A DNA stretch of 15,837 nt from Flavonifractor hominis. Lineage in GTDB: Bacteria > Bacillota > Clostridia > Oscillospirales > Oscillospiraceae. The stretch is taken from positions 1-15,837 of the forward strand of contig NZ_JBBMFT010000019.1 of assembly GCF_040095835.1 (NCBI RefSeq), read 5' to 3'. Position numbers and translations under genes: made by a program. Below the pieces are notes generated by a model. It saw nothing but the letters and a program-made list of their open reading frames with translations. It did not search any database and was not told the origin of the DNA. Below, piece after piece: positions 13,701-15,837 of the stretch; the stretch's first letter is position 1, and every line of letters begins with the position of its first letter.

Positions 13701-15837
13701 AGCGGCCCTTACGCTGACACCGGGGCAGAGCGTGCGTATTCCCGTGGCGGTCACCCCCGACGATGCCGACCATCAGCTGGCAGAGCTATCCCTTGATCAG
13801 GCGGGTATCATAGAGATAACCGAGCGGGAAGACGACTTCGTTACCCTCAAAGCGTCCGCCGCCGGCACGGCAGTGTTGACCCTCCGTGCCAATGATGGAT
13901 TGCTGCAGTCCAAGTGCACCATTACAGTGGCCGACAGCGCGCCCACATATGCCTCGCAGGTGCAGCTGCCTGAGGAGCAGAGCCTTACAATGGGGACACG
14001 TACGCCGGTGGTACCTGTTCTGACCGGGGAGGGCTGCGATCAGAGCCTTGTTTGGTCGGTGGATCAGCCCGATGTGGTACAGGTAGCGCTGAGTGAAAAG
14101 GGCGAGGTGGAGCTGATTCCATGCGGCATCGGTACCGCTACCGTCACTGCAACCACGCCGGATGGAAGTGCGCAGGATGCGATGAGCATCACGGTAGATA
14201 GTGGCGCGGCAGACGAACAGCTTTTGTCGCGTGGAAAGTCGGCGACGGCCTCTTCCTACCAAAACGCGGACCACGTAGTGGAAAAGGCATTGGACGGTGA
14301 CATGTCCACCTATTGGGGCGGAAACACCTCGTCCAATGAGTGGTTTATCATTGACTTGGGTGAACTTTGCCAGTTGAGCCGCTTTGAAGCAAACTGGCTG
14401 ACCAAAGATAACCGCTACTATCAATACTATGTGGAGGCCAGCACGGACGGAGAACATTACACCGAAATCTGTGATCATCGGAACAATACCCAGTCCGGCC
14501 TGGTAAGTGATACCCTGGATGGTATCATGGCCCGCTATATCCGCATCTACGTTACAAAGTCGTCGAAGGGCCTGGTGGCTGTCAATGAGTTTGAAGTATA
14601 TGGCTCAGTGGTCTCCCTGCCATTGCTCAATGCTGCGCATCGCTACCTTTCCCCTGAGGATCAAATGACGCTGCGTACTTGGGATGGCAGCAGCGTCATC
14701 CAGTGGAGTGTGGAGCAGGGAGAAACTGTAATTGCCTTGAGCGAGGAGAAGGACACCTCGGTTGCTGTTACAGCATTGACCGAAGGAGAGGCTGTCGTCC
14801 GGGCAGAGTGGGCGAATGGACTGGAGGCGTTCTGCCGGATCACGGTAGGTAATTATGACGCCCAGATTACCGGTATGTGCCCCCTTGATCCGGTCACCGT
14901 TCCTCAGGGTACCGAGCTGTCCCAGGCCGCGCCTCAGACCGTCACCGTCTATACCGCAGATGGACAGACCTATGCTTGTCCTGTGGTATGGGAGGAAGAT
15001 ACCTATAATCCGGATCTTCCCGGTACTTATCTGATTTCCGGAACACTGGCACCAGAGCAAAGTGTGCAGAACCCTTATCAACGGACCGCGCAGCTTTCGA
15101 TCCATGTGGCTCAGGCTCCCGAGCAGTACACCGTCACGGTAACTACCCAGGGCGAGGGCGAAGCATCCGCCACGCCCACCGCGGCCGCCGAGGGGGACAC
15201 CGTGACCCTGACTGCCCAGGCTGCTGAGGGCTGGCACTTTGTGAAGTGGACCAGCGAGGACGTGACGGTGTCCGGGGACAATACCTTCCAGATGCCCGCC
15301 AAGGACGTCACCATCACCGCCGTGTTTGAGCAGGATACTCCTGTGGTCACCGGCGTCACCGTCTCTCCCGACACCGCCAGCGTGCAGGTGGGCACCACCC
15401 GGCAGTTCAACGCTGTGGTCACCGGCGAGAACGAGCCCAGCCAGGCCGTGACCTGGAGCGTGGAGGGCACGGAGAATCCGGGCACCACCATCTCCGACGA
15501 CGGCCTGCTGACCGTGGCCGAGGACGAGACCGCCGAGACCCTCACCGTCACCGCCACCTCCGTGGCCGACGGGGAATTCTCCGGCACCGCCGCCGTCACT
15601 GTCACCGCCGCCCCGGTGGAGACCTATACCCTCACCGTCAACGGCGGCACCGGCTCCGGCGAGTATGAGGCCGGCGCTCAGATCACCGTCACCGCCAACA
15701 CTCCCGAAGAGGGCATGCAGTTCGTGAACTGGACTGCTGATGGCCTGAAGCTGGAGGATAACACCGCTACTACCCTGACCATCACCATGCCGGCCAATGC
15801 CGTGACCCTGACGGCCAACTATGAGGCCATCCCGGTC
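10777..15837 (+). CDS. Secreted multimodular GH67 alpha-glucuronidase (3' end beyond window)
   Basis: The frame stays open for 1687 codons to the window end. The ATG follows AGAGAGGAAG; a signal peptide (1-28) ends in GMAA. Residues ~38-208 are a DNRLRE/CBM96-type domain (DAYV, NFG, LLTFDL, VTWNN). GH67 covers ~219-888: N-terminal domain to ~355, then NHWDN (370-374), ING-LNNVNA, KADAEGQPGP, HADGANML, IKNGPLDFQ, TQEYTGQ and YGFGRLAW. By family spacing E508 is the catalytic acid, and D586 and E614 (28 residues apart, as in characterised members) activate the water; all are present. Next come a FIVAR-like helical segment (~889-968), two Big-type domains (~969-1148), F5/8 type C/CBM32 (~1149-1278), Ig-like domains (~1279-1448), an InlB-type repeat (~1451-1520), Big_2 (~1521-1610) and another InlB-type repeat (~1613-1684). 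GH67 releases (methyl)glucuronate from the non-reducing-end xylose of aldouronic acids and complements the upstream GH115. Classical GH67 enzymes are about 680-730 residues and intracellular, so this form is unusual. SLH repeats probably follow outside the window. GC3 rises sharply near 15170. Confidence 0.95.
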   Translation, partial: MKKAWSRLLSLTLAATLSASLSVPGMAAEMTEQSGQHAVGAVRDAYVESGKADQNFGQADTVRVKLTPSATTKRETLLTFDLAQMEPEEIQSAILSMQVTNGSTNVTAATRQQYVRIAVNEIPDTWEETEVTWNNSRDLERTYITTADVYAVPGETFEADLTDFIQDKLAEGITRFSLLLESQVSHDGILVDFSSREGASAPQLIFNQERPAGEEDGHELWLRYDPDSVDAAMLAEYQQQVTQLVCDESCEDGILASALAELQLGTSGLFGLEEPMQLQSAVTKDGAVVFGTADSPQIQALGLDLSGLGREGYLLCSKTIDGHSATVIAANTPNGVLYGVFQFLARMQTGKSLKDLSIQDVPVNDYRMLNHWDNANMTIERGYAGLSIWDWNQLPELKPEYTEYARACASVGINGVALNNVNADAAFISEAYLPKIQALADVFRDYGIQVYLSLNFGSPNKEGVGKLEDYPSADDAWAAMQEWWTDKFSEIYSYIPDLGGFLIKADAEGQPGPFSYGKNHADGANMLSDALAASGHDGLIIWRAFVYGDIPDKNPDRVAQAYETFQPIDGQFNDNVVIQIKNGPLDFQVREPVHPLFGGLKQTNVGLEVQVTQEYTGQDVHNCYLVPLYKEVFDFDTYAYGEGSTVANLLSGSVGANKISLVAGVANTGSFTNWTNLHLAQANWYGFGRLAWDPDTAQEDITTDFVKMTFGCEEQVLTTISQILTDSRAIYESYTSPLGLGLVSDGGHFSPNPAGRQSYHKADSEGVGYDRVTGDASDRLYVDQYYPENTQRYRDLETCPEELLLWFHHVPYDYQLNNGETVLERLYSSYSNGPALVQEQIDKWSALEGKIDARRFREVLEKMQQQKAEAQKWADAYIAYFEELSGVPCMANQAEALLTGLQERMDAVEPGYGVGQVPAQYRMAAQEAVDALKALVEAGVTGQKELYECYHAAEAQVADMEARVKAPLYQANLGAAALTLTPGQSVRIPVAVTPDDADHQLAELSLDQAGIIEITEREDDFVTLKASAAGTAVLTLRANDGLLQSKCTITVADSAPTYASQVQLPEEQSLTMGTRTPVVPVLTGEGCDQSLVWSVDQPDVVQVALSEKGEVELIPCGIGTATVTATTPDGSAQDAMSITVDSGAADEQLLSRGKSATASSYQNADHVVEKALDGDMSTYWGGNTSSNEWFIIDLGELCQLSRFEANWLTKDNRYYQYYVEASTDGEHYTEICDHRNNTQSGLVSDTLDGIMARYIRIYVTKSSKGLVAVNEFEVYGSVVSLPLLNAAHRYLSPEDQMTLRTWDGSSVIQWSVEQGETVIALSEEKDTSVAVTALTEGEAVVRAEWANGLEAFCRITVGNYDAQITGMCPLDPVTVPQGTELSQAAPQTVTVYTADGQTYACPVVWEEDTYNPDLPGTYLISGTLAPEQSVQNPYQRTAQLSIHVAQAPEQYTVTVTTQGEGEASATPTAAAEGDTVTLTAQAAEGWHFVKWTSEDVTVSGDNTFQMPAKDVTITAVFEQDTPVVTGVTVSPDTASVQVGTTRQFNAVVTGENEPSQAVTWSVEGTENPGTTISDDGLLTVAEDETAETLTVTATSVADGEFSGTAAVTVTAAPVETYTLTVNGGTGSGEYEAGAQITVTANTPEEGMQFVNWTADGLKLEDNTATTLTITMPANAVTLTANYEAIPV

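Noticed and set aside
10798..14478. Long minus-strand open frames opposite the GH67 gene (10798-12336, 12358-13773, 13786-14478)
   Set aside because: They are in register with GH67 codons and are a by-product of codon bias. The plus strand carries conserved catalytic motifs throughout.
1..15837. Mobile elements, CRISPR arrays, tRNA or rRNA genes
   Set aside because: None was found. The only long repeats are protein modules inside the GH115 gene, and the inverted repeats are short local hairpins or operator-like sites.

Overview
The window looks like a piece of chromosome from an anaerobic, probably gut-dwelling Firmicute of the Clostridia (Oscillospiraceae-like). The clues are SLH-anchored exoenzymes, InlB/Flg_new-type repeats, Big_2 Ig-like domains, Gram-positive signal peptides, strong AGGAGG ribosome binding sites and fairly GC-rich genes separated by AT-rich intergenic DNA. 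No tRNA, rRNA, CRISPR array, transposase or phage gene was seen. The taxonomic guess is inference only.

Layout. (1) 1-162: the 3' end of a plus-strand gene ending in an SLH repeat, followed by a long perfect hairpin (186-222). (2) 323-1696, minus strand: a von Willebrand A (vWA) protein with an intact MIDAS site, a cysteine-rich C-terminus and no signal peptide; it is convergent with gene 1. (3) 1733-2210: an AT-rich intergenic region with two candidate sigma-A promoters and two abutting perfect inverted repeats. (4) 2211-3278: a LacI-family regulator. (5) 3464-10315: a 2283-residue secreted protein with three N-terminal SLH repeats, an InlB-type repeat, a GH115 alpha-glucuronidase, a YXIM-esterase-like galactose-binding domain, and three copies of a CBM-like module separated by two Big_2 domains. 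(6) 10332-10366: a terminator hairpin, then a near-consensus promoter (10528-10556) with a long 5' leader. (7) 10777 to the window end: at least 1687 residues of a second secreted giant. Its order is DNRLRE/CBM96, complete GH67 alpha-glucuronidase, FIVAR-like helical segment, Ig-like domains, F5/8C (CBM32), then more Ig-like and InlB-type repeats. It runs off the edge without a stop codon.

How it fits together. GH115 enzymes remove (4-O-methyl)glucuronic acid from internal positions of glucuronoxylan. GH67 enzymes remove it from the non-reducing-end xylose of short aldouronic acids. A LacI-type regulator followed by one secreted, multimodular member of each family reads as a dedicated cell-surface station for glucuronoxylan debranching. 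The unusual part is the GH67: this family is classically intracellular and compact, but here all three catalytic acids are kept inside a secreted modular protein. A measurable rise in GC-ending codons near 15160-15180, matched by the SLH tail at 1-162, suggests that the surface-anchoring end of these proteins is an exchangeable cassette.
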